Source: Diaphorobacter sp. HDW4B (GTDB lineage: Bacteria; Pseudomonadota; Gammaproteobacteria; Burkholderiales; Burkholderiaceae_C). From it: 64,000 nt of DNA. The stretch lies in contig NZ_CP049905.1 of the NCBI RefSeq assembly GCF_011305535.1, positions 3,222,001 through 3,286,000 on the forward strand, in the 5' to 3' direction. How positions within the stretch are numbered: position 1 is the first letter of the stretch; each line of letters opens with the position of its first letter. Below the pieces are notes generated by a model, which did not search any database, was not told the origin of the DNA, and worked only from the letters and a program-made list of their open reading frames with translations. Below, one piece after another: positions 1 to 8,325 of this stretch. The position numbers were made by a program, and so were the translations under genes.

Positions 1-1123
1 TTTCGTGCAACTGGCTGGTGGCGAGCACGCGGCCGGTGTAGAGAAGCGACTGGTTGGGCATCATCAGCCCGGCGGGGCTGCGCTCGGCCAGTGCAATGGA
101 CGCGGTGAGATGCGCGTTGATGCCCTCGCGGTAGCAGGCGAGCTTGGCCAGCTTGTCCTGCACGGCCTGGATTTTTTCCACGCCAGTCTGGCGCGTGTTG
201 AACAGCGCCGTGCCGATCAGCATGTCGGCAAACTTCAGACCGCGCTGCACGAATGCAAAGGCGGAGTAGCGGTGCAGCGTGTTCTGGAGGAATTGCGCCG
301 CCTTGGTGTGGCGGTAGAAGAGCACGTTTTCCCAAGGAATCAGCACGTCGTCAAACACGACGATGGTGTCGATCTCGTCGAATCGGTTGGACAGCGGATA
401 GTCTTCTTTCGACGCGCGTCCCGCAAAGCCGGTGCGGCAGATGAAGCGCAGGTTCGGTGCGCTCAGATCACAGATGAATCCGATCGCGTATTCGGATTGC
501 TCGTCGTTGCCCCAACTGGCAAGCGCCGGCTTGGTGAAGGCCTGGTTGGCATAGGCCGCTGCAGTTTCGTATTTGGCTCCGCGAACGATCACGCCCGCGT
601 CGGTTTCCTTCACCACGTGCAGCAACACGTCAGGGTCCTGCTGCTGCGGCAGTTTGGAGCGGTCTCCCTTGGGGTCGGTGTTGGCCGAGACGTGGAAGAC
701 ATCGCCATGCACCACCCGGTGGATGTGCGTGCGTATGTTGGCGGAAAAGCGCGGGTCGAGTTCGGCCAGCACGTCCTGTCCGTCGAACAGCGACCACATC
801 TCGCCGACGGTCTCGTCGCCCACTCGCGTGACCACACCGCCCATGTCTTCGAGCACCAGATCGGTGGCGCGTCGCTTGTCCCACCAGTCCTGGCGGGTCA
901 GCGGCAGCTTGTAGGCGATGGCATGGCGCTCGCCGTCGCCCTCGTCGTAGGTGAGCGTGTCTCGCAGCGCGGACTCGTGCTGCATGTCGTACATGCGCGC
1001 GCGAATGTCCACCAGCGGCTTGAACATCGGATGCGTGCTCACATCCTTCACGCGCTCGCCGTTGACCCACACCTGACGGCCATCGCGGATCGAGTCGCGG
1101 TACTGCGTTCCTGTTCTGATCAC
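1..1123 (-). CDS. 4-hydroxyphenylacetate 3-hydroxylase (HpaB) family oxygenase, C-terminus off window
   Basis: The visible 374 codons read as the N-terminal part of a reduced-flavin-dependent oxygenase of the HpaB/PvcC/4-hydroxybutyryl-CoA dehydratase family (usual length about 480-520 residues). Family-like blocks seen are an N-terminal TGTQYRDSIRDGRQVWVNGE, a central RTHIHRVVHGD, and FDDVLIPWENVLFYR near the flavin/substrate pocket. The chosen start is GTG, preceded by AAGAGG six bases upstream. Family members ortho-hydroxylate phenols with FADH2 supplied by a separate reductase; no reductase gene is visible here. An intrinsic terminator separates it from the solute-binding protein gene behind it on the same strand, so it may be transcribed from its own promoter. 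The C-terminus lies beyond base 1. The family is clear, but the substrate is not known. Confidence 0.85.
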   Translation of the reverse strand, partial: MIRTGTQYRDSIRDGRQVWVNGERVKDVSTHPMFKPLVDIRARMYDMQHESALRDTLTYDEGDGERHAIAYKLPLTRQDWWDKRRATDLVLEDMGGVVTRVGDETVGEMWSLFDGQDVLAELDPRFSANIRTHIHRVVHGDVFHVSANTDPKGDRSKLPQQQDPDVLLHVVKETDAGVIVRGAKYETAAAYANQAFTKPALASWGNDEQSEYAIGFICDLSAPNLRFICRTGFAGRASKEDYPLSNRFDEIDTIVVFDDVLIPWENVLFYRHTKAAQFLQNTLHRYSAFAFVQRGLKFADMLIGTALFNTRQTGVEKIQAVQDKLAKLACYREGINAHLTASIALAERSPAGLMMPNQSLLYTGRVLATSQLHE

Positions 1124-1142
1124 GGTTTGCCTCTTGTCGTGC

Positions 1143-1182
1143 AAAAAAGCGAAGGCGGACTGCGCTTGTGCCGCAGTCCGCC
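1143..1182 (-). terminator. Intrinsic terminator after the ABC solute-binding protein gene
   Basis: A perfect 11-bp stem (GGCGGACTGCG with CGCAGTCCGCC, 7-nt loop, 1154-1182) is followed on the minus strand by TTCGCTTTTTT. It lies just after the stop codon of the solute-binding protein gene and before the start of the HpaB-like gene. Confidence 0.8.
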
Positions 1183-1207
1183 GGAAATTGTCAGTCGGAA
1201 TGCGGAA

Positions 1208-2356
1208 TCAGCGGCTGGCCCACTTGCCGTCCTTCACCTCATGCAGTTGCAGCTCCACCGGCACTTGCGTCTGGCCATTGGTGTCGAAGGTGACCTTGCC
1301 GGTCACGCCGTCATAGCTGATGGCGCGAATGGTCTTGGCGATGGCCGCCTTGTCCTTGGTGCCTGCGGTCTTGAGCGACTGCAGCAGGATGCCGGTCGCG
1401 TCGTATGCGTACTTGGTGTATGGGCTCTCCGGCTCGGCATAGGCCTTGGCCGTGTAGGCCTTCTGCATGGCGTCGAGCTTGGGATTGGTCTGCGACTTGG
1501 GCGTGCCCACGATGGTGCCGTCCGCAGCCGGTCCGGCGATCTGGATGAGCTGTGGATCGAACATGCCGCTGATGCCCAGCATCGGCTGCTTCATGCCGAG
1601 TTCTGCCATCTGCTTGCGCACGATGCCGGCCTCGGTGATCACGCCGCCGAAGTAGACGGCATCGGGATTCAGGCTCTTCACCTTGGTGAGGATGGAGCGG
1701 AAGTCGGTGGTGCCGACCGGGTAGCTTTCCTCGGCCACGATGCTGCCTTTTTCGGCCTTGAAGAACTGACCGAACGACGAGAGATTGGCGCGTCCGTAGT
1801 CGCTGGTGTCGGCAATGATGGCGATCTTCTTGGCGTTCAAGCCGGTCGCGGCCCAGGTGGCCAGCGGCTTGTTTTCATTGACCAGCGTGGGTGTCACGCG
1901 GGTGGTGTTGGGGAAGTTCTGGTCGGTGATCTTCGGGCCGATGGCACCCCAGACGATGAAGGGCATCTGCACGCGGTTGAACACCGGCAGTGTGGCCAGG
2001 GCCACGGGGCTGTTCCAGTGGCCGATGGCGCCGACCATGTCGCGGTCGTTCACCAGCTTGAGTGCTGCGGACACGCCGGTCTGCGGATCGGATGCGTCAT
2101 CGAGCACCACGCCCTGGACCTTGAACGGCACGCCCGGTGTGGCATTCCATTGGTCGATGGCGAGCAGAAAGCCGTTCTTTGCCCCCAGGCCCTGCTGTGC
2201 ATTGCCGCCACTGATCGGTCCGATGAAGCCCAGCTTCACGGTGGATTGTGCAAAGGCTGCGCCGCTGACGAGCGTGGCAGCGGCAAGGGTCAGCGCGGAT
2301 GCGGCAAAGCGCCGACGAGCTGACGAAGGGGCGGTGAAGGTCGAATGGGCTTGCAT
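1208..2356 (-). CDS. ABC transporter solute-binding protein, branched-chain amino acid type (LivJ-like)
   Basis: A 382-residue periplasmic binding protein of the LivJ/HAAT family. Residues 1-37 form a signal peptide: an Arg-rich n-region (RRRF), an Ala/Leu core and an AFAQS cleavage region. The mature part begins VKLGFIGPISGGNAQQGLGAKNG, typical of type I periplasmic binding folds, and continues with DDASDPQTGVSAALKLV and a YAYDATGILLQSL hinge region. It should capture the substrate for the LivHMGF transporter encoded divergently across a 252-bp gap. AGGA lies six bases upstream of the ATG. The partner genes run on the opposite strand rather than in one operon, so both promoters must lie in the shared gap, which carries a perfect 20-bp palindrome. 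Ligands of this family include amino acids, amides and aromatic acids; which one applies here cannot be told. Confidence 0.9.
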   Translation of the reverse strand: MQAHSTFTAPSSARRRFAASALTLAAATLVSGAAFAQSTVKLGFIGPISGGNAQQGLGAKNGFLLAIDQWNATPGVPFKVQGVVLDDASDPQTGVSAALKLVNDRDMVGAIGHWNSPVALATLPVFNRVQMPFIVWGAIGPKITDQNFPNTTRVTPTLVNENKPLATWAATGLNAKKIAIIADTSDYGRANLSSFGQFFKAEKGSIVAEESYPVGTTDFRSILTKVKSLNPDAVYFGGVITEAGIVRKQMAELGMKQPMLGISGMFDPQLIQIAGPAADGTIVGTPKSQTNPKLDAMQKAYTAKAYAEPESPYTKYAYDATGILLQSLKTAGTKDKAAIAKTIRAISYDGVTGKVTFDTNGQTQVPVELQLHEVKDGKWASR

Positions 2357-2400
2357 GGTCGGTCAGTCCTGTTGGTGAATACGGCAAAGACAGCGGCAGT

Positions 2401-2420
2401 GGCAACGACATGTCGTTGCC
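2401..2420. promoter_or_regulatory. Perfect 20-bp palindrome, operator candidate
   Basis: GGCAACGACATGTCGTTGCC is a perfect inverted repeat with no spacer. It is centred about 54 bases upstream of the ATG of the solute-binding protein gene, inside the divergent livJ-livH gap. Its size and position suit a dimeric repressor or activator site. No regulator gene lies next to the cluster, so the cognate protein is unknown. Confidence 0.55.
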
Positions 2421-2608
2421 GCGAAATTCGAAGTGGGAGGAAGCGCTTCATCCACATCGCGAATTCACTGTATCGCCGCAGAGCGAGGGACTGGTTCGCG
2501 TTTTCCGAAGCAGCACGTCAGTAAATGCGATGCAGGTTTTCGGCGGTTTCGCGCTTAAATATTTGCGTATGTGGAGACGAACGAACCAACCGAATAGGAA
2601 ACCGATCA

Positions 2609-3526
2609 ATGAATGACGCGCTGTTCCAGCAACTCATCAACTGGCTGACCCTGGGCTGCATCTACAGCCTGCTTGCCCTGGGATTCAGCCTGTTGTTTGG
2701 TGTGTTGCAAGTGATTCACTTTTCCCATGGCGACGTCGCCATGGTGGCTCCGTTCATCGCGCTCGCTGCCGTTCAGGCGTTGGCTGCGTCCATGGGCGGA
2801 TCGGCGACCTGGGTGATCCTCGGGCTGGCATGCCTGATCGCCATCGCGGCTGTGGGAGGGCTGGGCATCGCGCTCGACCGGTTGGTCATCAGCCGGTTCA
2901 GGGATGCGCCTGCAATGATGCCGCTGGTGGCCACGGTGGCACTCGGTATCGTCATCCGCGAACTGATCCGCCATCTGTACCCACAGGGCAGCAACCCGCA
3001 CGCGTTTCCGGCCATTGCGCAAGGCGCGATTTCCACTCCGTTCGGCGCTCTGCCGATGATCAGCGTGGTGTCGGTGCTCGTGTCGGTGGTGCTGGTGGGT
3101 GGGTTGCTCTATGTGCTGCACCACACCCCCATGGGCATGCGCATTCGTGCAGTGTCGCAGGACCGCGAAACCGCGCGTCTGTTTTCCATCGCTCCGGGTC
3201 CGGTGTTTCGCAACACGTTCTTCATCGCTTCCGCGGTCGGTGCGGTGGGCGGCATTTTCCTTGCGAGCTATGCCGGTGTGGTGCGTTTCGATTTCGGCGT
3301 TCAAGCCGGTCTCATCGGATTCTCGGCCGCCGTCGTGGGCGGGCTCGGCCGTCTGGGCGGCGCGATCATCGGAAGCCTGCTGATCGCTGCCATCGAAACC
3401 ATTGTGCAGGGCTACGTTCCCAACGGAACTTCGTATCGCCTGGTGTTCGTGTTCGCGCTGGTGATTCTGGTGCTGATCTTCCGTCCCGCCGGTCTGTTCG
3501 GCGTTCAGAAAATGGAGAAGGTGTGA
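2609..3526 (+). CDS. livH: Branched-chain amino acid type ABC transporter permease LivH
   Basis: A 305-residue integral membrane permease of the LivH family with about eight hydrophobic segments. It opens with LTLGCIYSLLALGFSLLFG and contains the family-typical HTPMGMRIRAVSQDRETARL cytoplasmic loop and a C-terminal FRPAGLFG. The frame is open for 28 codons further upstream, but the ATG chosen here is preceded by AGGAA at about nine bases and begins at the conserved hydrophobic N-terminus. Its stop codon overlaps the next start by one base (TGATG). With LivM it forms the channel for the substrate captured by the divergently encoded binding protein. Confidence 0.92.
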   Translation: MNDALFQQLINWLTLGCIYSLLALGFSLLFGVLQVIHFSHGDVAMVAPFIALAAVQALAASMGGSATWVILGLACLIAIAAVGGLGIALDRLVISRFRDAPAMMPLVATVALGIVIRELIRHLYPQGSNPHAFPAIAQGAISTPFGALPMISVVSVLVSVVLVGGLLYVLHHTPMGMRIRAVSQDRETARLFSIAPGPVFRNTFFIASAVGAVGGIFLASYAGVVRFDFGVQAGLIGFSAAVVGGLGRLGGAIIGSLLIAAIETIVQGYVPNGTSYRLVFVFALVILVLIFRPAGLFGVQKMEKV

Positions 3527-4707
3527 TGCAGACAAGCACGACAACAACGACAGCGATGCCTGCATCGGATCGCATGAGCTCCGCCGCCATTGTGCTCGGC
3601 GTGTGTGTGGGCGGCGCGGTGCTGCTGCGCTACTTTCTGTTGGCCGAAAGCTGGGTCACCGTGCTGGTGCTGCTGGCCTGCTTTGCCATCGCACTCGTCG
3701 CCGTGCAAAAGCGCCCGGCGCTGGAAGACCGCATCGTGGCCGCGTTCAGCCAGTGCAAGACGCTGTCGGTCAGCCTGGGCATCGTGCTCGCGCTGGTGTT
3801 CCCGTGGGTGCTCAATGGTGACAGCTACGCCATGCACCTGATGATCATCGCCTGCCTCTACGCGGTGTTGGCGCTGGCGCTGAACTTCCAGCTCGGCAGC
3901 GCCAACATTCCCAACTTCGCCACCGGCGCGTCCTACGGCATCGGGGCCTATGCCTCGGCATTGCTGGCGATTCACTTCGGCGTGAGCTTCTGGGTCTGTC
4001 TCGTGGTGGCCGCCATCGTCGCGACGATCTTCGGCTTTCTGCTGGGCTTGCCATCCATGCGCACTCGCGACAGCTACCAGGCGCTGGTGACCATTGCGTT
4101 CGGCATCGTCGTGCACCAGTTGCTGATGAATCTGGAGTGGACGGGCGGAGCCAACGGGCTGGTAGGCATTCCAACGCCTACCTTCTTCGGCCATTCGTTC
4201 AATGATCCGATCACGCTGTTCGGCCACAGTCTGCCGGGGCAAGCCAACTTCTACTACGTGGCCGTGGCCTTGCTCGGCATCGCCATCGTGTCGGCTCAGC
4301 GCCTGCACAGCTCGCGTGTCGGGCTGGCGTGGAATGCGCTGCGCGACGACGAAATCGCGGCGCGTGCCTGCGGCATCAACGTCACCTGGTTCAAGGTGAA
4401 GGCGTTTGCCGTGGACGCGTTTCTCGCAGGTTTTGCGGGCACGGTGTATGCGTTCTACGTGAGCTTCATCTCGCCGGACAACTTCACCTTCCTGGTCTCG
4501 GTGACCATCATGACCATGGTGATTGCGGGCGGCATGGACAACACGCTGGGCGTGATCGTCGGTGCCTTCCTGCTGACCATGCTGCCCGAGAAGCTGCGTG
4601 CGTTCTCCGACTACCGCATCCTGTTCTACGGCCTCGTCGTGATCGCCTTCCTGATCATCCGTCCACGCGGCATCTTCCCTCAGCGAGTGCGCAACCATGA
4701 GCATTGA
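3526..4707 (+). CDS. livM: Branched-chain amino acid type ABC transporter permease LivM
   Basis: A 393-residue permease with about ten membrane segments. The usual LivM core (LALNFQLGSANIPNFATGAS, then SRVGLAWNALRDDEIAARACGIN and a C-terminal RPRGIFPQR) is preceded by an extra N-terminal hydrophobic region of roughly 100 residues and a Thr-rich start. Its start overlaps the livH stop, and its end overlaps livG by 11 bases, so the cluster is translationally coupled. It pairs with LivH in the inner membrane. Confidence 0.92.
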   Translation: MQTSTTTTTAMPASDRMSSAAIVLGVCVGGAVLLRYFLLAESWVTVLVLLACFAIALVAVQKRPALEDRIVAAFSQCKTLSVSLGIVLALVFPWVLNGDSYAMHLMIIACLYAVLALALNFQLGSANIPNFATGASYGIGAYASALLAIHFGVSFWVCLVVAAIVATIFGFLLGLPSMRTRDSYQALVTIAFGIVVHQLLMNLEWTGGANGLVGIPTPTFFGHSFNDPITLFGHSLPGQANFYYVAVALLGIAIVSAQRLHSSRVGLAWNALRDDEIAARACGINVTWFKVKAFAVDAFLAGFAGTVYAFYVSFISPDNFTFLVSVTIMTMVIAGGMDNTLGVIVGAFLLTMLPEKLRAFSDYRILFYGLVVIAFLIIRPRGIFPQRVRNHEH

Positions 4708-5527
4708 ATCGACGAACACCCCACGCGCTGCAGCCTCGGGACCGCTGGTGCTCGAAGGTCGCGGCCTCACGATGCGCTTCGGCGGCTTGACGGCGGTGCA
4801 GGGCGTGGACATCCATCTGGCGACCGGCGAAGTGCTGGGCATCATCGGGCCGAACGGCGCGGGCAAGTCAACGCTGCTGAATCTGCTGACCGGCATCTAC
4901 GTTCCCACCGAGGGCGATGTGCTGCTCGAAGGCCAATCGCTCAAGGGCGTGCCCGCTTACGAGATTGCAGGCGCAGGGATTGCGCGCACGTTCCAGACCA
5001 GCCGCTTGTTCGGAAGCCTGAGCGTGCTCGACAACGTCATCATCGGCATGCACTCGCGCACCAAGAGCGGTGTGATCACCGCACTGCTCAGGCCCGGCAA
5101 GTCCAAGGCGGAAATGAACCGCTGCGCCGATCGCGCCTGCGAGCTGCTCAAGAGCGTGTCGCACGACCTGTATGAGCGCCGCAATGTGCTTGCCAGCAGC
5201 CTGCCGCAGGCCGACCGTCGTCGCCTGGAGATCGCACGTGCGCTGGCGACCGAACCCAAGATCGTGCTGCTCGACGAACCTTCGAGCGGCATGGACGACC
5301 GCGACACCGATGCACTGATCGCCGACATCCAGCGCCTGCGCGAGCAGAACCCCAAGCTCAGCTTCATCATCATCGAACACGACATGCGCCTCATCGCCAC
5401 TTTGCCCAACCGCGTGATGGTGCTGGATTACGGACGCAAGATCGGCGACGACACCTTTGAAGTGGTGCGTCAACTGCCGCGCGTTCAGGAAGCCTATCTG
5501 GGCAGAAAGGCCAGCAGCCATGCTTGA
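4697..5527 (+). CDS. livG: ABC transporter ATPase LivG, unusual signature motif
   Basis: A 276-residue cytoplasmic ATPase of the LivG type. Walker A is GPNGAGKST (residues 51-59), and Walker B is IVLLDE (189-194) followed by PSSGMD and an EHDMRLI switch histidine region. The signature loop before RRLEIARAL reads LPQAD (169-173), where LivG proteins usually have LAYGQ; the central glycine and the glutamine are both replaced. It overlaps livM by 11 bases and livF by 8. With LivF it should form the nucleotide-binding heterodimer driving import. Confidence 0.9.
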   Translation: MSIESTNTPRAAASGPLVLEGRGLTMRFGGLTAVQGVDIHLATGEVLGIIGPNGAGKSTLLNLLTGIYVPTEGDVLLEGQSLKGVPAYEIAGAGIARTFQTSRLFGSLSVLDNVIIGMHSRTKSGVITALLRPGKSKAEMNRCADRACELLKSVSHDLYERRNVLASSLPQADRRRLEIARALATEPKIVLLDEPSSGMDDRDTDALIADIQRLREQNPKLSFIIIEHDMRLIATLPNRVMVLDYGRKIGDDTFEVVRQLPRVQEAYLGRKASSHA

Positions 5528-6218
5528 AATCGACTCCATCAGCACGCGCTATGGCGTGGTCAACATGCTCAACAAGGTATCGCTCAAGGTACCTGAGGGC
5601 AGCATCGTCTGTCTGCTCGGCCCCAACGGTGCAGGCAAGACGACCACCTTCAAAGCGATCGCAGGACTGCTGCCGGTCTATCACGGATCGATCCGCATCA
5701 TGGGCAAGGAACTGGCTCGCATGCGCACCGAAGAGCTGGCGGCGCTGGGCGTGGGCTTTGTGCCCGAAGGCCGTCGCCTGTTCCCCGAGCTTACGGTGCA
5801 GGAAAACCTGCAGATCGGCTACGACGCGTTGCGACCCAAGGAAAGTTTTTCCAAGGCGCTGGAGCGCGTGGTGGCGCTGTTCCCGCGTGTCGGCGAGCGC
5901 ATTGCACAGACGGCGGGCACGCTGTCCGGCGGTGAGCAGGCCATGGTGGCTTTGGGCCGCGTGCTCATGGGCAATCCCCAACTGGTGGTGATGGACGAGC
6001 CCACGCTGGGTCTGTCGCCCAAGCTCATCGAAGAGTATTTCGAGACCGTGGAGCGGATTCACCAACATGGCATCACGGTGCTGCTGATCGAGCAGAACGC
6101 GGAAGCCGCGCTGTCGATTGCGCACTCGGGCTATCTGCTGCTCAAGGGCCAACTGGTGGCTTCCGGAACGGCAGAGGAACTGCTCAACAACGATGTGGTG
6201 AAGCACCTTTACCTGTAG
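5520..6218 (+). CDS. livF: ABC transporter ATPase LivF
   Basis: A 232-residue ATPase. Walker A is GPNGAGKTT (34-42), the signature is a canonical LSGGEQ, Walker B is LVVMDEPTLGLSP, and the switch region is IEQNAEAALSIA. FVPEGRRLFPELTVQENL is the LivF-type Q-loop segment. The ATG inside the end of livG gives the standard LivF length; an upstream in-frame extension would only re-read livG sequence. It is the last gene of the livHMGF block. Confidence 0.92.
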   Translation: MLEIDSISTRYGVVNMLNKVSLKVPEGSIVCLLGPNGAGKTTTFKAIAGLLPVYHGSIRIMGKELARMRTEELAALGVGFVPEGRRLFPELTVQENLQIGYDALRPKESFSKALERVVALFPRVGERIAQTAGTLSGGEQAMVALGRVLMGNPQLVVMDEPTLGLSPKLIEEYFETVERIHQHGITVLLIEQNAEAALSIAHSGYLLLKGQLVASGTAEELLNNDVVKHLYL

Positions 6219-6325
6219 CCATAAGCACAACGACTTCATTTTTGATTTTTCGCCTGAACCGCTTGCAACGGCCATAAGGAGCCGGTGCAGGACCGACTCA
6301 CGCCTTTTTCCTGAGAGTAAATGCC

Positions 6326-7594
6326 ATGACAGCTGAAATCCAAACAATCGACACGCTCGTGGTCGGCGCCGGCCAGGCTGGCATCGCCGCCAGTGAACAT
6401 CTGAGCAAGCTCGGCGTTCCTCATCTGGTGCTGGAGCGCAAGCGCATCGCCGAGGCCTGGCGCACCGGACGCTGGGACTCGCTGGTGGCCAATGGTCCTG
6501 CATGGCATGACCGATTTCCGGGCATGGAGTTCAAGACCAGTCCCGATGGTTTTCCAGCCAAGGACGAGGTGGCGGACTACTTCGAAGACTACGTCAAGCA
6601 CATCAATGCGCCCGTGCGTACCGGTGTCACGGTGAACAAAATCACACGCAATCAAGGCAAGCCGGGCTTCACGGTCGAGACGTCGGAAGGCGTGATTCAG
6701 GCCAACAGCGTGGTCTCCGCAACCGGCCCGTTTCAGGTGCCTGTGATTCCACCGATTGCGCCCAAGGATTCGAAGATTCATCAGATTCACTCTGCTGCGT
6801 ACTACAACCCCGAGCAGTTGCCAGCAGGTGCTGTGCTGGTGGTGGGTGCAGGTTCTTCGGGCGTGCAGATTGCCGACGAGCTGCAGCGCGCGGGCCGCAA
6901 GGTCTATCTCTCGGTCGGTGCGCATGATCGTCCTCCTCGCTCCTACCGCGAACGTGACTTCTGCTGGTGGTTGGGCGTGCTGGGTGAATGGGATGCCGAG
7001 ATCGCCAAGCCCGGTCGCGAGCATGTGACCATTGCCGTGAGCGGCGCACGCGGCGGTCACACCGTGGACTTCCGCGCTCTGGGTCATCAGGGCATCACGC
7101 TGGTGGGCCTGACCGAATCGTTTGCCGACGGCAAGGTGAAGTTCAAGAACGACCTCGCCGAAAACATCGCCAACGGCGATGCGAATTACCTTGGCATGCT
7201 CGACGCCGCGGATGAATACATCAAGAAAAACGGCATCGATCTGCCGGAAGAACCGGAGGCACGCAAGCGCCTGCCCGACCCCGAGTGCGTCGCCCATCCG
7301 ATCAAGGAACTCGATCTGGCCGAAGCAGGCATTACCAGCATCATATGGGCCACAGGCTACAAGGTGGACTTCAGTTGGCTGCAGGTCGATACCTTCGATG
7401 CCAACGGCAAGCCCAAGCACCATCGTGGCGTGTCCTACGAGCCGGGCGTTTACTTCCTCGGCCTGCCATGGCTCTCGCGCCGTGGATCGTCCTTCATCTG
7501 GGGCGTGTGGCACGACGCCAAGCATGTGGCCGATCACATCGCCAAGCAACGCCGTTACAGCGACTACCACGCTGCGGCGCAAAAGAAGAAGTAA
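6326..7594 (+). CDS. Flavin-containing monooxygenase-like FAD/NAD(P)H oxidoreductase
   Basis: A 422-residue flavoprotein with two Rossmann nucleotide-binding motifs: GAGQAG (residues 14-19, FAD) and GAGSSG (174-179, NADPH). IIWATGYKVDFSW near the C-terminus is the ATGY segment of class B flavoprotein monooxygenases. Between them is SATGPFQVPVIPP. Class B enzymes oxygenate soft nucleophiles (N, S) or carry out Baeyer-Villiger reactions using NADPH and O2. The gene lies about 107 bases after livF and 60 bases before a RidA-family gene, so it may act on the imported substrate. N-oxygenation would fit the imine-handling RidA and the nitronate monooxygenase further along, but that is inference. 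Confidence 0.85.
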   Translation: MTAEIQTIDTLVVGAGQAGIAASEHLSKLGVPHLVLERKRIAEAWRTGRWDSLVANGPAWHDRFPGMEFKTSPDGFPAKDEVADYFEDYVKHINAPVRTGVTVNKITRNQGKPGFTVETSEGVIQANSVVSATGPFQVPVIPPIAPKDSKIHQIHSAAYYNPEQLPAGAVLVVGAGSSGVQIADELQRAGRKVYLSVGAHDRPPRSYRERDFCWWLGVLGEWDAEIAKPGREHVTIAVSGARGGHTVDFRALGHQGITLVGLTESFADGKVKFKNDLAENIANGDANYLGMLDAADEYIKKNGIDLPEEPEARKRLPDPECVAHPIKELDLAEAGITSIIWATGYKVDFSWLQVDTFDANGKPKHHRGVSYEPGVYFLGLPWLSRRGSSFIWGVWHDAKHVADHIAKQRRYSDYHAAAQKKK

Positions 7595-7654
7595 TAAGCC
7601 ACACCGAACCGAACCACACATCGAAGCCCTGGGGCTTCATCCAACCGGAGAAAA

Positions 7655-8089
7655 ATGATGCCGACACACACCCGCATTCGTATGTTCAATACGAAGGAAA
7701 CCTATCCCAATCAATCACTGGACAACGACCTGTGTCAGGCCGTTCGTGCGGGCAACACCGTCTACGTGCGTGGTCAGGTGGGCACTGACTTTGCTGGCAA
7801 TCTGGTCGGTCTCGGCGATCCGCAGAAGCAGGCCGAGCAAGCGATGAAGAATCTCAAGCAACTGCTGGAAGAGGCGGGCAGCGATCTTTCGCATGTGGTC
7901 AAGACCACTACCTACATCACCGACCCGCGTTATCGCGAACCGGTGTACCGCGAAGTCGGCAAGTGGCTCAAGGGCGTGTATCCGATCTCGACAGGTCTGT
8001 GCGTCTCTGCACTGGCCCAGCCGCAATGGCTCATGGAGATCGACGTGATCGCCGTGATTCCGGACGACTGGCAACCCGTGAAGGCTTGA
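7655..8089 (+). CDS. RidA (YjgF/YER057c/UK114) family enamine/imine deaminase
   Basis: A 144-residue RidA-superfamily protein. Seen are the N-terminal FNTKETYPNQ segment, VRGQVGTDFAGNLVGLGDP, the HVVKTTTYITDPRYREPVYREV helix region, and PISTGLCVSALAQPQWLMEIDVIAVIP at the C-terminus. Archetypal RidA hydrolyses reactive enamine/imine intermediates to ketoacids and ammonia; subfamilies without the key arginine act in specialised catabolism. GGAG precedes the ATG by four to five bases. Its place between an oxygenase and a DUF1028 gene suggests that it hydrolyses an imine or iminolactone formed in the pathway rather than doing general metabolite repair. Confidence 0.88.
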   Translation: MMPTHTRIRMFNTKETYPNQSLDNDLCQAVRAGNTVYVRGQVGTDFAGNLVGLGDPQKQAEQAMKNLKQLLEEAGSDLSHVVKTTTYITDPRYREPVYREVGKWLKGVYPISTGLCVSALAQPQWLMEIDVIAVIPDDWQPVKA

Positions 8090-8166
8090 AGAAGTCAACG
8101 CGAGTTCCTGTATTCATTTCATCGGGCCAATGCAACGCGAACGGATGCCGGAACACACCACCACAA

Positions 8167-8297
8167 CGACGAGATGGCCCGCCAGACTAGGCGTCGAAGC
8201 CGCAGACAGTACACATGTACGGCAAGGCTTCGCAACAACGCATGGCGGGTCATCTCGTCGCCTCAAAAGGAAGCACCCATCGAAGCCAAAGGCTTCG
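8167..8297 (+). repeat. Structured intergenic module, copy 1 (long stem-loop plus short hairpin)
   Basis: An 18-bp outer stem (CGACGAGATGGCCCGCCA at 8167-8184 with 8243-8260, one G-U pair) encloses an inner stem (CGAAGCC/GGCTTCG, 8195-8201 with 8226-8232) and a GTAC/GTAC tip. The inner strands carry GCAGACAGTACA and GTACGGCAAGGC, then CGCAACAA. A second short hairpin (CGAAGCC-AAA-GGCTTCG, 8281-8297) follows, then the ribosome-binding site (AAGGAG) of the DUF1028 gene. A second copy with a different outer-stem sequence but the same core lies before hslU. Confidence 0.75.
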
Positions 8298-8325
8298 TGT
8301 GCAAAGCTAAGAAGGAGATACGACC

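Noticed and set aside
5-2323. A 772-codon open frame on the plus strand opposite the HpaB-like and LivJ-like genes.
   Set aside because: It is antisense to two clear protein families with signal peptide, motifs and ribosome-binding sites. The translated sequence is His/Arg/Gly/Val-rich with no recognisable domain, as expected for an antisense frame in high-GC DNA.
6272-6300. A TAAGGAG ribosome-binding-like sequence upstream of the flavin monooxygenase gene.
   Set aside because: No start codon with a meaningful frame follows at a useful distance before the real ATG.
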